Source: Harenicola maris | GTDB lineage: Bacteria > Pseudomonadota > Alphaproteobacteria > Rhodobacterales > Rhodobacteraceae | Reading direction: 5' to 3' | DNA length: 64,000 nt | NCBI GenBank assembly: GCA_018524345.1 | Contig: JADQAZ010000001.1 | Location: 868,001 to 932,000 of the forward strand | Shown: positions 33,551 to 43,267 of the stretch, one piece after another | Layout: each line of letters begins with the position of its first letter | How positions within the stretch are numbered: the first letter of the stretch is position 1 | Made by a program: the position numbers and the translations under genes | Notes under the pieces: model-generated | The model's database searches: none | What the model was told of the DNA's origin: nothing | What the model saw: the letters and a program-made list of their open reading frames with translations, nothing else

Positions 33551-36012
33551 GAGGCCGGGCGAGGGGGCTTGTGATGTCGCGTCTGGCTAACATTCTGATA
33601 ATAGGCCTGCTTTGTATGACGCTTGGGGCCGTGTCCCTTGGGCAGGCACAGGCGCAGACGACCACCACAGAAGAGGCGAGCACGACGAGCGCCTCCTCGA
33701 CCGACATTGATTACGACAGCTGGAACATCGTCGCCGAGAGGGCAGAGGATGTTCTGATTGCGGATCGGGCCTCCTCTCTCGCCTTGGAGCAGCTGCGCAG
33801 CCAGATCGCGGACTGGCGCAGTCAGTTCCTGAAGGCGCAGAGCACCAATAGCGACCGGATTGCGATCCTCGAAAGCCAGATCTCCGCCCTTGGCGCCGTG
33901 CCAGAGGAAGGCGCTACAGAATCAGAGGAAATCGCCAGCCGGCGGCAGGTTCTGAACGCCCAGCTAGAGACCCTTCTGGTGCCCGTGCGCCGCGCGGAGG
34001 AGGCCTATACCCAAGCGGACGGCCTCGTCAGCCAGATCGACAAATTCGTGCGCGAGCGTCAGACGGACGCTCTGCTCGACCTTGGTGCAAGCCCGCTTAT
34101 CCCCGGCAACTGGACCGATCCGGTAAAGGCGCTTGTCGGTGTTTTCGTCTCTGCGGCCAAAGAGGTGCAGCAGGCCTGGAACACACCGGCGCAGCGGGCG
34201 GAATTCAGGTCGGCCCTGTTACGGGTCATTGTTCTGCTGTTGATCGGCTTGGTCCTGATCCTGCGCGGGCGGCCATGGAGCGTTGCCATCGCCAACCGCA
34301 TCCTTGACCGGATGGCGCAGAAAACACAGGCGATTGCCCTGTCGATGCTTGTCTCTGTCGGGCAGATGGTTTTGCCGGTGATCGGCATTTTCGCCCTACG
34401 GGAGGCGGCCTATGCGACCAGCCTCTTCGGCCTTTCAGGCGGCGCGATTTTGGCGGCGCTCATGCCGATGGGGATTTCCTTCTTTGCCGCCCGTTGGCTT
34501 GGCGGGCAGGTGTTCCCAAAGCTCGACGGGGTGCCCACCCCGATGGACCTTGACCTCAGCGCGCGGCTGCGCGGGCGGGTGTTTGCCAATACCCTCGGGA
34601 TCATCCTCGCGGTTTGGGGACTTTTGTATTCGCTGGTCTCGGCGCGGCAGATCGAGGAAGACGCGCAGTTCATTCTGGCCTTCCCCTTGCTGGTGCTGAT
34701 CGGGTTCTGCCTGTTCAACATTGGCCGCCTGATGGTGCGCAGTGGGCGCCATCACCCCGATGAGATGAGCCCTGAGGTCAAGCTGCGCGACCGTGTGATG
34801 GACATCATGGGGCGGGCGGCGATGCTGTTTGGCGTTGTGGGGCCATTGCTTGGGGCCATCGGCTATTCCCGCGCGGCGGAGCTCTTCACCATTTCTCCCG
34901 CGCTGTCGCTTGGGTTGTTTGCCTTTGTTTCTATCATCCAACGGCTTATCTCGCAGATCTATGCCCTTATCTTCGGGCGGCGGGAGGATGGCGATGATGG
35001 CCTTATTCCGGTTCTGATCTCCTTCGGGATCCTGCTCCTCTCCCTGCCGGTCCTTGCGCTGATCTGGCAGGCGCGGGTCTCCGACCTGACAGAGATGTGG
35101 TCGAAGTTCCTCACCGGTTTCCAGATGGGCGATACGCAAGTCAGCCCTGCGGATTTCCTGCTCTTCGTTGTGGTCTTTGTCATCGGCTATGCGGTCACGC
35201 GGCTGGTGCAGGGGGCGCTGCGCAGCTCGATCCTGCCCAAGACGAATATCGACAAGGGCGGGCAGACGGCGATCATTTCCGGCACCGGCTATCTGGGCAT
35301 CTTCCTTGCGGCGGTGATTGCGATTTCCTCGGCGGGGCTTGACCTGTCGAACCTTGCGATTGTGGCTGGTGCCCTTTCGGTCGGCATCGGTTTTGGCCTG
35401 CAGACCATTGTGCAGAACTTTGTCTCGGGCATCATTTTGCTGATCGAGCGGCCCATTACCGAGGGGGACTGGATCGAGGTTGGCGGCATTCACGGCACGG
35501 TGCGGCGCATTTCCGTGCGCGCCACAAGGATCGAGACCTTTGACCGCTCCGACGTGATTTTGCCCAATGCCGATTTGGTCAGCGGCACGGTGACGAACTA
35601 CACCCATGGCAATATGGCGGGGCGGATTATCGTGCCGGTTGGCGTGGCCTATGGCACCGACACACGCCGCGTCGCCAAGATTTTGCAAGAGATCGCAGAG
35701 GAGAACCCGCTTGTGATCCTGCGTCCGCCGCCTGCGGTGATCATGACCGGCTTTGGCGCGGACTCGCTGGACTTTGAAATTCGCGCCATCCTGCGGGATG
35801 TGAACTTTTCCATCACGGCGAAGTCTGAAATGTTCCATGCCATTGCGGATCGGTTTACCAAGGAAGGGATCGAGATTCCCTTTGCACAGCGCGATCTGTG
35901 GCTGCGCAACCCCGAGGCCCTGCGACAAGGCGCGGAGCCTACTCAGCTTGACGCTCCAGCGCAGGACGTTCCGGTGCAGGAGGCTGACCCGAAAGAGGAG
36001 CAAATCACATGA
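33547..36012 (+). CDS. Large mechanosensitive channel of the MscS family (DUF3772 type)
   Basis: 821 residues; starting at 33574 would give MSRLANILIIGLLCMTLGAV, a cleaner signal peptide ending AQAQA. The periplasmic N-terminal domain (about residues 35-195) is helical and coiled-coil-like with DUF3772 features (WNIVAERAEDVLIADRASSLALEQLRSQI). About eleven membrane segments follow. The MscS pore and beta domain are clear: SAGLDLSNLAIVAGALSVGIGFGLQTIVQNFVSGIILLIERPITEGDWIEV in blocks near residues 595-645, then ATRIETFDRSDVILPNADLVSG. It gates under membrane tension to release osmolytes. It overlaps cysK upstream and alaX downstream by ATGA. Confidence 0.92.
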   Translation: MRGRARGLVMSRLANILIIGLLCMTLGAVSLGQAQAQTTTTEEASTTSASSTDIDYDSWNIVAERAEDVLIADRASSLALEQLRSQIADWRSQFLKAQSTNSDRIAILESQISALGAVPEEGATESEEIASRRQVLNAQLETLLVPVRRAEEAYTQADGLVSQIDKFVRERQTDALLDLGASPLIPGNWTDPVKALVGVFVSAAKEVQQAWNTPAQRAEFRSALLRVIVLLLIGLVLILRGRPWSVAIANRILDRMAQKTQAIALSMLVSVGQMVLPVIGIFALREAAYATSLFGLSGGAILAALMPMGISFFAARWLGGQVFPKLDGVPTPMDLDLSARLRGRVFANTLGIILAVWGLLYSLVSARQIEEDAQFILAFPLLVLIGFCLFNIGRLMVRSGRHHPDEMSPEVKLRDRVMDIMGRAAMLFGVVGPLLGAIGYSRAAELFTISPALSLGLFAFVSIIQRLISQIYALIFGRREDGDDGLIPVLISFGILLLSLPVLALIWQARVSDLTEMWSKFLTGFQMGDTQVSPADFLLFVVVFVIGYAVTRLVQGALRSSILPKTNIDKGGQTAIISGTGYLGIFLAAVIAISSAGLDLSNLAIVAGALSVGIGFGLQTIVQNFVSGIILLIERPITEGDWIEVGGIHGTVRRISVRATRIETFDRSDVILPNADLVSGTVTNYTHGNMAGRIIVPVGVAYGTDTRRVAKILQEIAEENPLVILRPPPAVIMTGFGADSLDFEIRAILRDVNFSITAKSEMFHAIADRFTKEGIEIPFAQRDLWLRNPEALRQGAEPTQLDAPAQDVPVQEADPKEEQIT

Positions 36013-36728
36013 CGCTGGCGCTCTACCGCGACGAACCTTACATGCGCGACGCGCGCGGCCGTGTTGTGGCCCATACCTCCGAAGGGGGCGTGGTGCTCAA
36101 TGCCTCGCTCTTCTATCCCCAAGGCGGCGGACAGCCGGGGGATGCGGGCATTTTGCACTGGGATCACGGGCAGCTTCCGATTGCGACCACGGTCAAAGGG
36201 GCAGGGGACCAGATCGTTCTGGTTCCGGCCGAACCCGCGCCCCTGCCTCCGGTGGGAACAGAGCTGCGGCAGGCGTTGGATTGGGATGTGCGCTATCGCC
36301 TGATGCGGGTGCATACGATGCTGCATCTGCTGTCGGTTGTGATCCCCTTGCCGGTCACGGGCGGGGCAATCAGCGCCACAAAGGGCCGGCTCGATTTTCT
36401 GATGCCCGACCCGATCGAGGATAGGGAGGGCGTCGAGGCCGCCTTGCAGGCGCTGATCGACCGCGATCTTGAGGTTACGGAAAGCTGGATCACCGAGGCC
36501 GAGCTTGAGGCGCAGCCCGAGCTTGTGAAAACCATGTCCGTTCAGCCACCCCGCGGCGCGGGGGAGGTGCGGCTCGTGCGGATCGGCACGGAGGAGGAAC
36601 AGATCGACCTGCAGCCCTGCGGCGGCACCCATGTGGCCCGCACGGGCGAGATCGGGCGCATTGCCATGGGCAAGGTCGAGAAAAAGGGGCGCGAGAACCG
36701 CCGGGTGAATATCCTGCTCGCGGACTAG
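36009..36728 (+). CDS. AlaX-type alanyl-tRNA editing protein
   Basis: 239 residues, free-standing homologue of the AlaRS editing domain; it deacylates Ser- or Gly-mischarged tRNA-Ala. The zinc ligands are visible: HTMLH near residue 102 and CGGTH near residue 207. A short N-terminal region (FYPQGGGQPGDAG) matches the longer AlaX class. It overlaps the channel gene by ATGA, ending a run from trgA with gaps of at most about 50 nt. Confidence 0.92.
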   Translation: MTLALYRDEPYMRDARGRVVAHTSEGGVVLNASLFYPQGGGQPGDAGILHWDHGQLPIATTVKGAGDQIVLVPAEPAPLPPVGTELRQALDWDVRYRLMRVHTMLHLLSVVIPLPVTGGAISATKGRLDFLMPDPIEDREGVEAALQALIDRDLEVTESWITEAELEAQPELVKTMSVQPPRGAGEVRLVRIGTEEEQIDLQPCGGTHVARTGEIGRIAMGKVEKKGRENRRVNILLAD

Positions 36729-36851
36729 GCCGCATTTGGCGGGCTGATCGGTGCAGGCGTGACACTGCGACATCAATTTTTTCCAGATTTTTGAAATTGT
36801 TGATTTCTCAGTCTTGCAGGCACCGCTTCTTTCCTGTTACTGCGCCCGGAC

Positions 36852-36941
36852 GGAGAGGTGGCCGAGTGGTCGAAGGCGCACGCCTGGAAAGTGTGTAGGC
36901 GGGAGACCGTCTCCAGGGTTCGAATCCCTGTCTCTCCGCCA
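36852..36941 (+). tRNA. tRNA-Ser (anticodon GGA)
   Basis: A 90-nt class II tRNA. Acceptor stem GGAGAGG pairs with TCTCTCC, G73 discriminator and encoded CCA (36939-36941). Anticodon stem CACGC/GTGTG with loop CTGGAAA gives anticodon GGA, reading TCC/TCT. The long variable arm (GGGAGACCGTCTCC region) and GGTTCGAATCC T-arm fit serine. Confidence 0.97.
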
Positions 36942-36980
36942 CATACCTTATGGGTTGGCTTTAACCGGTCATTTGAATGG

Positions 36981-37001
36981 GTCGCCTTGGGCGGCCTTTT
37001 T
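36981..37001 (+). terminator. Intrinsic terminator after tRNA-Ser
   Basis: GTCGCC-TTG-GGCGGC stem followed by CTTTTT, 40 nt after the tRNA. Confidence 0.75.
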
Positions 37002-37133
37002 CATTTTAGGCTTTTGTGGCGGGGAAGAAATGCCCCCCGTGGATCACCTTTTGTTATTTTTCTCGCGTTAGCCTGTCGCCCTTAGGGCCATCACCCTATA
37101 CGAAGGCATAAAGAAACCGGGCAAAGCAGTTAC

Positions 37134-38174
37134 ATGACAGATCATACCTTTGGGTCCGAGACCCAGACCGCCTCGCGCGAACCCAAAGAGTGGGTGAAAA
37201 CCTTGGCGACCTACCGCGAACCGAGCCCGGTTCGAAGCTGGTTCGAGCTTGCTGTCACATTGGGGCCCTTTGTGCTGTTGTGGGGCCTTGCCTGGTGGAG
37301 CCTGTCCTACAGCTATTGGCTTACCTTTGCGCTTGCCATGGTGAACGGGACCTTTCTGTTGCGGCTCTTTGCGATCCAGCATGACTGCGGCCACGGTGCG
37401 TTTTTCAACAACCGGAACCTGAGCGATTGGCTCGGGAGGGTGCTTGGGGTTCTGACGCTGACACCCTTTGATGTCTGGCGGCGGACCCATTCCATCCACC
37501 ACAGCGCGGCGGGCAACCTTGCGCGGCGCGGTATCGGCGATATCTACACCATGACGGTTGAGGAATATAAGGCGCTGTCGCCGCTGAACCGGTTGAAATA
37601 CCGCCTCTATCGTAACCCGATTGTCTTGTTCGGCCTTGCGCCGGGGTATCTGTTCTTTTTGCAGAACCGCTTGCCTTTGGGCCTTATGCAGGGCGCCAAA
37701 TATTGGGTGAGCGCCATGGCGACGAACCTTGCCCTGATCACGGTTCTGGCGGTTATCCTGTGGTTTGGCGGCGTGATGCCGATCCTGCTGATCTTCCTGC
37801 CTTCGACGCTTTTGGCGGCGACGGCGGGGGTTTGGCTGTTCTATGTCCAGCATCAGTTCGAAGACACCCATTGGGATCAGGAGGAAGACTGGCAGGTGCA
37901 TGATTCCGCGCTCAAGGGCAGCTCGCATTATGTGATGCCCGCCGTGCTGCAATGGTTGAGCGCGAATATCGGCATTCACCACGTGCATCACCTTTACAGC
38001 CGCATTCCCTTCTACCGTCTGCCCGAGGTTCTGCGGGATCACGTTGAACTGGCCGATGGCAACCGGATGACCATCCGCGAAAGCTTTGGCGCCATCCGCC
38101 TGCACCTGTGGGACGAGAAGTCCAAGCGCTTGATGTCCTTCTCCCAAGCCCTGCGGGGGCGCGACGCCTCCTAA
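37134..38174 (+). CDS. Membrane fatty acid desaturase
   Basis: Acyl-lipid desaturase-type membrane di-iron enzyme, 346 residues, about four membrane segments. All three histidine boxes are intact: HDCGHG from His83, HSIHH from His119 and HHVHH from His282, the omega-6/DesA-type arrangement. It inserts a double bond in membrane lipid acyl chains or a related substrate; no electron donor gene is nearby. It stands alone and converges with the dioxygenase gene, 9 nt between ends. Confidence 0.92.
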   Translation: MTDHTFGSETQTASREPKEWVKTLATYREPSPVRSWFELAVTLGPFVLLWGLAWWSLSYSYWLTFALAMVNGTFLLRLFAIQHDCGHGAFFNNRNLSDWLGRVLGVLTLTPFDVWRRTHSIHHSAAGNLARRGIGDIYTMTVEEYKALSPLNRLKYRLYRNPIVLFGLAPGYLFFLQNRLPLGLMQGAKYWVSAMATNLALITVLAVILWFGGVMPILLIFLPSTLLAATAGVWLFYVQHQFEDTHWDQEEDWQVHDSALKGSSHYVMPAVLQWLSANIGIHHVHHLYSRIPFYRLPEVLRDHVELADGNRMTIRESFGAIRLHLWDEKSKRLMSFSQALRGRDAS

Positions 38175-38183
38175 GGCCCCTGC

Positions 38184-39074
38184 CTATTTGAAGGGAATGG
38201 CCAATTGCGCCTGTTTGCAGGCCTCGGTCTTTGGCGGGGCGATGCCCCATTGATCGGTGCGGCCCTTGGGCCATGTCCAATCCTCTGGCCCGCCAACGGG
38301 ATAGCTGTCATCAACCTGCAAAACCTCGGCGGTATGTTCGACAACAAAGCCGGCGGGGTCGACGAAATACATAAAGACATTGTCCCCCGGCCCATGACGG
38401 CCTGGCCCCCACCCGATGGGATATTGCGCATCCACCATCCGGCCGGAGGCTTTCATGACGTCCTCCCATGTGGGGTGGTTAAAGGCGATGTGGTTCAGGG
38501 TTTCGACAGGGGCCATCGCCAGAACGATGGAGTGGTGATCCGCGTTTGTGCGCACAAAGCCCATGATCTTGCTGCGGTCGGTGACCTTGAAGCCGAGGCC
38601 ATCGACGTAGAAGGCGATGTCTCTTTCCAGATCGGTGGTGTTGATGTTCAGATGCGCCAAACGGTCCGGCCCTGCGCCGGTGGTCAGGGGGGCAGGGCGC
38701 GCGTCCCCCTGCACGATCCGCAGCCTGCGTCCGGCGCGGTCCAGAATGGCAAAGCCTCTGCCGTCGCCCAGATCATCCAGCGTGCCAATCGCGCCGTCCT
38801 CTGCGCCGCCCGCCGCAATGGCGCGGGCCTGTAGGGCCTCAAGGCTGACCCCCGGCGCCGCGCGCAGGGTGTAGGAGGTGATCGCGGCTTCGCTCCCTTG
38901 GGTCAGTTTGACCACATAGGCATCATCACTGTCACAGCGTAGGAAGATCGCCCCATCCTGACGCGCGGCCTCCTGCAGGCCCCAGATCCCTGTGTAAAAA
39001 CTGGCGGCTTGCTCCGGATCGGGCACCTGAAGCTCAACACTGCGCAGGCCGCTGATTGGAAAGTCATCTTGCAT
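38184..39074 (-). CDS. VOC-superfamily extradiol-type dioxygenase
   Basis: 296 residues from MQDDFPISG, start at 39074; the upstream frame extension is antisense shadow. Two tandem VOC modules: one near residues 7-115 (LRSVELQVPDPEQAASFYTGIWGL), the second from about residue 140 (LAHLNINTTDLERDIAFYVDGLGF) with DHHSIVLA, LNHIAFNH and VEHTAEV, which supply the His/His/Glu iron-binding residues of catechol 2,3-dioxygenase-like enzymes. It is the distal gene of a minus-strand block with FAH and GST genes, consistent with aromatic ring cleavage, but the substrate is unknown. Confidence 0.87.
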   Translation of the reverse strand: MQDDFPISGLRSVELQVPDPEQAASFYTGIWGLQEAARQDGAIFLRCDSDDAYVVKLTQGSEAAITSYTLRAAPGVSLEALQARAIAAGGAEDGAIGTLDDLGDGRGFAILDRAGRRLRIVQGDARPAPLTTGAGPDRLAHLNINTTDLERDIAFYVDGLGFKVTDRSKIMGFVRTNADHHSIVLAMAPVETLNHIAFNHPTWEDVMKASGRMVDAQYPIGWGPGRHGPGDNVFMYFVDPAGFVVEHTAEVLQVDDSYPVGGPEDWTWPKGRTDQWGIAPPKTEACKQAQLAIPFK

Positions 39075-39094
39075 GTCAAACTCCTGCTTTCTGG

Positions 39095-39925
39095 TTAGGC
39101 TTCGTCGCGGATCAAACTGGTCAGGGTGCCTACGCCAGAGACGCTGACCTCGATCTTGTCGCCTGCTTTCATCCAGACAGGGGGCGTGCGCTTTGCGCCG
39201 ACGCCGCCGGGGGTGCCGGTTGCGATCACATCGCCCGGCGAAAGCGGGGTGAAGGTGGAGACATAGGCGATTATCACAGGGATCGAAAACAGCATGTGAT
39301 CCAGCGTCGCGCTTTGCATCACCTCGCCGTTGAGGCGGGATTCCACCCGCACCTGATCCATGTCCGAAATCTCTTCCAAAGTGACCAGCTCCGGCCCGAA
39401 GGGAGCTGTGCCGGGGAAGTTCTTGCCGGGGATGAACTGCCGTGTGTGCCACTGCCAGTCGCGCACAGAGGCATCGTTGAAACAGGACAGGCCCGCGATG
39501 TGATCCATGGCCTTGTCTTCGGGAATGTTGCGCCCGCCTTTGCCGATGACCACGGCCAGCTCGGCCTCGAAATCCAGATCGGTGGAGACAGCGGGGCGGA
39601 TGATCGGGTCCTCGGCGCCGATCAGCGTATCGGCAAAGCGGGTGAAGATAGAGGGGAACTGCGTCTTGTCCCGCCCTGTCTCGACGCGGTGCGATTCATA
39701 GTTATGCCCGACGCAAAGGATCTTGGACGGGTTCGGAATGATCGGCAGCAGGCGGACATCGGCCCGCGCAATGCGCGGTGCCTCCCCCGTCATATCCGCG
39801 CCAAGGGCGATCGCCGCCTTTAGGTCGGCAGGCGCGCCATGGGCCGCGCCCAAGTCCACGACCTCGGGCCCCTCCACACGGCCCCATGACGCGCGCCCGG
39901 CATGTTCAAAGCTGATCAATCGCAT
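39095..39925 (-). CDS. Fumarylacetoacetate hydrolase family protein
   Basis: 276 residues. FAH-fold metal-dependent hydrolase/isomerase; metal-binding acidic residues lie in DLDFEAELAVVIGKGGRNI and the family core CVGHNYESHRVE is present, with GDVIATGTPGGVGAKRTPP near the end. Members include acylpyruvate hydrolases and 2-hydroxyhepta-2,4-diene-1,7-dioate isomerases of meta-cleavage pathways. Placement 20 nt before the extradiol-type dioxygenase gene in the same operon supports processing of a ring-cleavage product. Confidence 0.9.
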   Translation of the reverse strand: MRLISFEHAGRASWGRVEGPEVVDLGAAHGAPADLKAAIALGADMTGEAPRIARADVRLLPIIPNPSKILCVGHNYESHRVETGRDKTQFPSIFTRFADTLIGAEDPIIRPAVSTDLDFEAELAVVIGKGGRNIPEDKAMDHIAGLSCFNDASVRDWQWHTRQFIPGKNFPGTAPFGPELVTLEEISDMDQVRVESRLNGEVMQSATLDHMLFSIPVIIAYVSTFTPLSPGDVIATGTPGGVGAKRTPPVWMKAGDKIEVSVSGVGTLTSLIRDEA

Positions 39926-39970
39926 GGTGTCTCTCCTGATTTATATGCCCGGCAATTGCGGCGCATGGGG

Positions 39971-40768
39971 TTAGGTGATGGCATTCCAGATGCCCTCCAG
40001 CTCGGGCCAGAATTCGGATCCGGTTTCGCGCATAGAGGCGGCCCCTTTGGGATCGATCTTCCCCAGAACCTCATCGGTGTAGCTTTGCCGCGCCTGCATC
40101 GCCGCCAGCCATTCGCCCACGCGCGGGGTGCTGTCCTGCCAGAGCCCCTCGAAGCCGAGGCGTTCGAAACGGTCCACATAGGACACCAAAGCGATGTCCG
40201 AGATGCCGAAGTCGGGGCCGGTGATCCAATCGCCCTTGGACAGGGCGGCGTCCATATCGGCGAAGGCGCGGCGCAGGTGCATCAGGGCCTGCGCGACATA
40301 GGGAGATTTGAGGCCCTGCGCATAGAGGTCGCGGCGTTTGATCTGGTTCACCGGATCGGGCATCTTGGCGATCCCGGCCTCGATCTCCTCTGGCGTCTTG
40401 CTAGCAAGGCTGCGGCTGCGGTTGACGGTGGAGAAAGTCAGCGTATTGGCCGCCGCATGGATCGCGATACAGCGCAGGAGCCAGTGGCGGGCCTCCACCT
40501 CTGCGGCGCGGTCTTTGGGCATGAGGTTGGAGGCATTATAGATGCGGTCAAGGTATTCAAGGATGAGGCTGGATTCGACGATGATCATCCCGTCGTCGAT
40601 CAGAACCGGCACAGCGGCAGAGGGGTTCAGCGCCATGAATTCGGGCGCGAACTGTTCACCCTTTTGCAGGTTGATCTGGATATCTTCGTAATCCAGCCCG
40701 ATCTCTGCCATGCCGATGCGCACCTTGACCGAGCAGACGCTTGTTCCGAAATTATAGAGTTTTAGCAT
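39971..40768 (-). CDS. Glutathione S-transferase family protein
   Basis: 265 residues. N-terminal thioredoxin-like domain with the Ser/Cys-containing first helix (NFGTSVCSVKVRIGMAEIGL), cis-proline AAVPVLIDDG and the ESSLILEYL glutathione-binding segment; helical C-terminal domain with GDWITGPDFGISDIALVSY. In the context of an FAH hydrolase and a ring-cleaving dioxygenase it may isomerise an intermediate, as maleylpyruvate isomerases do, or remove glutathione from a substrate. This is inference from neighbours. Confidence 0.9.
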   Translation of the reverse strand: MLKLYNFGTSVCSVKVRIGMAEIGLDYEDIQINLQKGEQFAPEFMALNPSAAVPVLIDDGMIIVESSLILEYLDRIYNASNLMPKDRAAEVEARHWLLRCIAIHAAANTLTFSTVNRSRSLASKTPEEIEAGIAKMPDPVNQIKRRDLYAQGLKSPYVAQALMHLRRAFADMDAALSKGDWITGPDFGISDIALVSYVDRFERLGFEGLWQDSTPRVGEWLAAMQARQSYTDEVLGKIDPKGAASMRETGSEFWPELEGIWNAIT

Positions 40769-40799
40769 GGCGTTACGCTTCCTTTTTCACGTGGGAGGT

Positions 40800-42170
40800 T
40801 CATGAGGCTTTGCGATCCCGAATGGCGATCGCCCGCATAACTGCCGCGCAGGCGCCGACAAGCGCAAGGCCGGAGGCGATCACAAGTGGGGCACTCGAGC
40901 CTGTGGTTGACGCAAAGGTAAGGGTATAGGCCGCAATGGCGGTGCCAAAGGCGCGGCCGAACTGCCGCGCGAGGGAGATCACCCCGCTCGCCGCGCCGCT
41001 GCGATCCGGCGGTGCGCTGAGCATCACAAGGCGGTTGTTCGGCGTTTGGAACACGGCAAAGCCGATGCCGCAGGCGGCAAGGCGAAGGGCAATGCCTGAG
41101 GCGCCTGTCCCCTGAGGCATCGCGGCAAGCAGGGCAAAGCCCGCGGCAAAGATGAACAGGCCAATCGCCCCGATGGGCCCCGGCGCGATGCGGTCAGACA
41201 GCCAGCCGAGAATGGGGGCGAGCAGGGCGGTCGAGAGGGGCCAGATGCTGAGGACAAGCGCCATGTCAATCGGCCTAAGGCCCGCGCCATCAATCAGGTA
41301 GAAGGGCAGGAAGACGAAGCCAAGGGACTGCGCCGCAAAGGCAAAGATCGCGGCGATGACCGAAAGGTTAAAGACCGGAAGCGAGAGCAGGTCGAGCGGG
41401 AAAACCGCGCCTGTTTTGCCCTTCGATATCCGGGCGATCACGCAGAACCCGAGCGCAGCCGCAACAGCCGCAAGCCCCATCACGGGGAGGGGCCAGCCAT
41501 TCGCCGCCCCGTTCACCACATACAAAACGCAAGACAGGGTCAGAGCCACAAGCACCGCATCCTTGACGTCAAAGCGGCGGCCCATGGGCGCATTGGGGGG
41601 CAGCATCGCCATCCCGCCGGTAAAGCCGACCGCGCTACACAAAAGCATCAAGCCAAAGACAGAGCGCCACCCGCTGACCTCCAGCAACAGGCCAGACAGG
41701 GCGGGCCCCGCCGTTGTGGCGATGGCAACCGAGGTGGCCATGATGCCGATGGCGGTGCCGATCCTGTTGTTCTGGTAAAGGGCGCGCGCGAGGGCGAAGT
41801 TGACGCTCATCACCGCCGCCGTGCCGATGGCCTGCACCGCGCGGGCGAGGATCAGCGTGTTGAAGCTGGGCGCAAGAATGCAGGCCACCGTCGCCGCGCC
41901 AAACAGGCAGAGCCCGCCAAGGAACAGCCGCCGTATCCCGATCGCCTCGCCAAGGGAGGCCATGGGCAGCAAGAGCGCCACGATGATGAATTGCGACATC
42001 CCCATGATCCACGTGGCCCGCGATGCGGAGATCGCGAAATCCGCCGCAATCGCGGGCACGGCCACGGTGACGGCCATGCTCTCCAAGACAACCGCCCAGA
42101 CCCCGATCAGCACGAAGACAAAGGCAATGTTTGTGCGCCTGAGGGTCAAGGGGGCGGCCAGAGGCTTCAT
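40800..42170 (-). CDS. MFS transporter, DHA2-like
   Basis: 456 residues with 12-14 membrane segments. The first half has VTVAVPAIAADFAISASRATWIMGMSQFI and a motif-A-like loop GEAIGIRRLFLGG, with motif C-like TTAGPALSGLLLEVSGWRSVF, typical of drug:H+ antiporters. Substrate unknown. It lies 2 nt downstream of the ABC ATPase gene and 31 nt upstream of the GST gene, so it appears to be part of the same long minus-strand transcript. Confidence 0.9.
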   Translation of the reverse strand: MKPLAAPLTLRRTNIAFVFVLIGVWAVVLESMAVTVAVPAIAADFAISASRATWIMGMSQFIIVALLLPMASLGEAIGIRRLFLGGLCLFGAATVACILAPSFNTLILARAVQAIGTAAVMSVNFALARALYQNNRIGTAIGIMATSVAIATTAGPALSGLLLEVSGWRSVFGLMLLCSAVGFTGGMAMLPPNAPMGRRFDVKDAVLVALTLSCVLYVVNGAANGWPLPVMGLAAVAAALGFCVIARISKGKTGAVFPLDLLSLPVFNLSVIAAIFAFAAQSLGFVFLPFYLIDGAGLRPIDMALVLSIWPLSTALLAPILGWLSDRIAPGPIGAIGLFIFAAGFALLAAMPQGTGASGIALRLAACGIGFAVFQTPNNRLVMLSAPPDRSGAASGVISLARQFGRAFGTAIAAYTLTFASTTGSSAPLVIASGLALVGACAAVMRAIAIRDRKAS

Positions 42171-42172
42171 CG

Positions 42173-43267
42173 TCAGACGGCAAGAAGCGCAACGTCATCG
42201 GCCATAACCACCACATCCACCGCATCGCCAACCGCGACGGCGCTGCTGGGATGGAGGCGGGTGATCAGGTCGGACTGCCCGAGGCTGACCTTGCACTCAA
42301 GGCATTCCCCCAAGAAGACGATATCCGCAACCTTGCCCGTGATCCGCGGCGTGTCTGCCGGGGTGGTGGCATCAGCCAGACGCACGTTCTCGGGGCGCAC
42401 GGCGACAGAGACTTCCTCCTTCGCGTCGCGCCCTTGGGTGGAATAGGCCAGATTGCCCCATTCGGTTTCGATCAACCCGTTGCCGCTCGCTGTTGCGGGC
42501 TGTGTGATCTTGCCCTCGGCAAAGTTGCACTGGCCGATGAAGCTGGCGACAAAACGCGAGACGGGGCGTTTGTAGATCTCTGTCGGGGTTGCTTCCTGGG
42601 CGATGACGCCTTCGCGCATGATGGCCACACGGTCAGCCATGGTCAGGGCCTCTGTCTGGTCATGGGTGACGTAAAGGGCCGTCATGCCGAGGCGTTTGAC
42701 AAGGTTGCGCAGCTCAAGGCGGGTTTCGGCGCGCAGCTTGGCATCAAGGTTGGAGAGCGGCTCGTCAAACAGCACGACGGAGGCCTCGCGCACAATGGCG
42801 CGGGCAAGGGCAAGGCGTTGTTGCTGCCCGCCGCTGAGGAAGGGGGCAGGGCGGCTTTCATAGCCGCTCAGCTGCACCAGCTCCAAGGCACCCTTCACGC
42901 GGCGCTCGACCTCTGCCTCGGCCACCTTTTGCTTCATCTCCCGCAGGGGGAAGGCGACGTTTTCAAACACGGTCAGATGTGGCCAGATTGCGTAGGACTG
43001 GAACACCATGGCCAGATCGCGCTTGAAGGTCGGCACCGAGATGCCCTTGGCGGAGTCGTGCACCACGGTGTCGCCAACGGCAATGCGCCCTTCGGAGGGG
43101 CTTTCGAGCCCCGCGAGACAGCGCAGGGTTGTCGTCTTGCCGCAGCCACTTGGGCCGAGCAGGGTGTAAAACTCCCCCTGCGCCACATTGATGGACACAC
43201 CGCGCACGGCGTGGACCTCGCCCTTGTCGGAATTGAAGCGGACGTGAAGGTTGTCGATCTCGATCAT
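42173..43267 (-). CDS. ABC importer ATPase, iron/polyamine type
   Basis: 364 residues from the ATG at 43267, which overlaps the permease stop (ATGA). Walker A is GPSGCGKTT near residue 38, signature LSGGQQQRLALARAI, Walker B VVLFDEPLSNLD, H-loop YVTHDQTEA. A C-terminal TOBE-like regulatory domain follows (VAVRPENVRL). The FbpC/PotA class powers uptake of ferric iron, polyamines or related small molecules. Part of the SBP-permease-ATPase operon. Confidence 0.94.
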   Translation of the reverse strand: MIEIDNLHVRFNSDKGEVHAVRGVSINVAQGEFYTLLGPSGCGKTTTLRCLAGLESPSEGRIAVGDTVVHDSAKGISVPTFKRDLAMVFQSYAIWPHLTVFENVAFPLREMKQKVAEAEVERRVKGALELVQLSGYESRPAPFLSGGQQQRLALARAIVREASVVLFDEPLSNLDAKLRAETRLELRNLVKRLGMTALYVTHDQTEALTMADRVAIMREGVIAQEATPTEIYKRPVSRFVASFIGQCNFAEGKITQPATASGNGLIETEWGNLAYSTQGRDAKEEVSVAVRPENVRLADATTPADTPRITGKVADIVFLGECLECKVSLGQSDLITRLHPSSAVAVGDAVDVVVMADDVALLAV

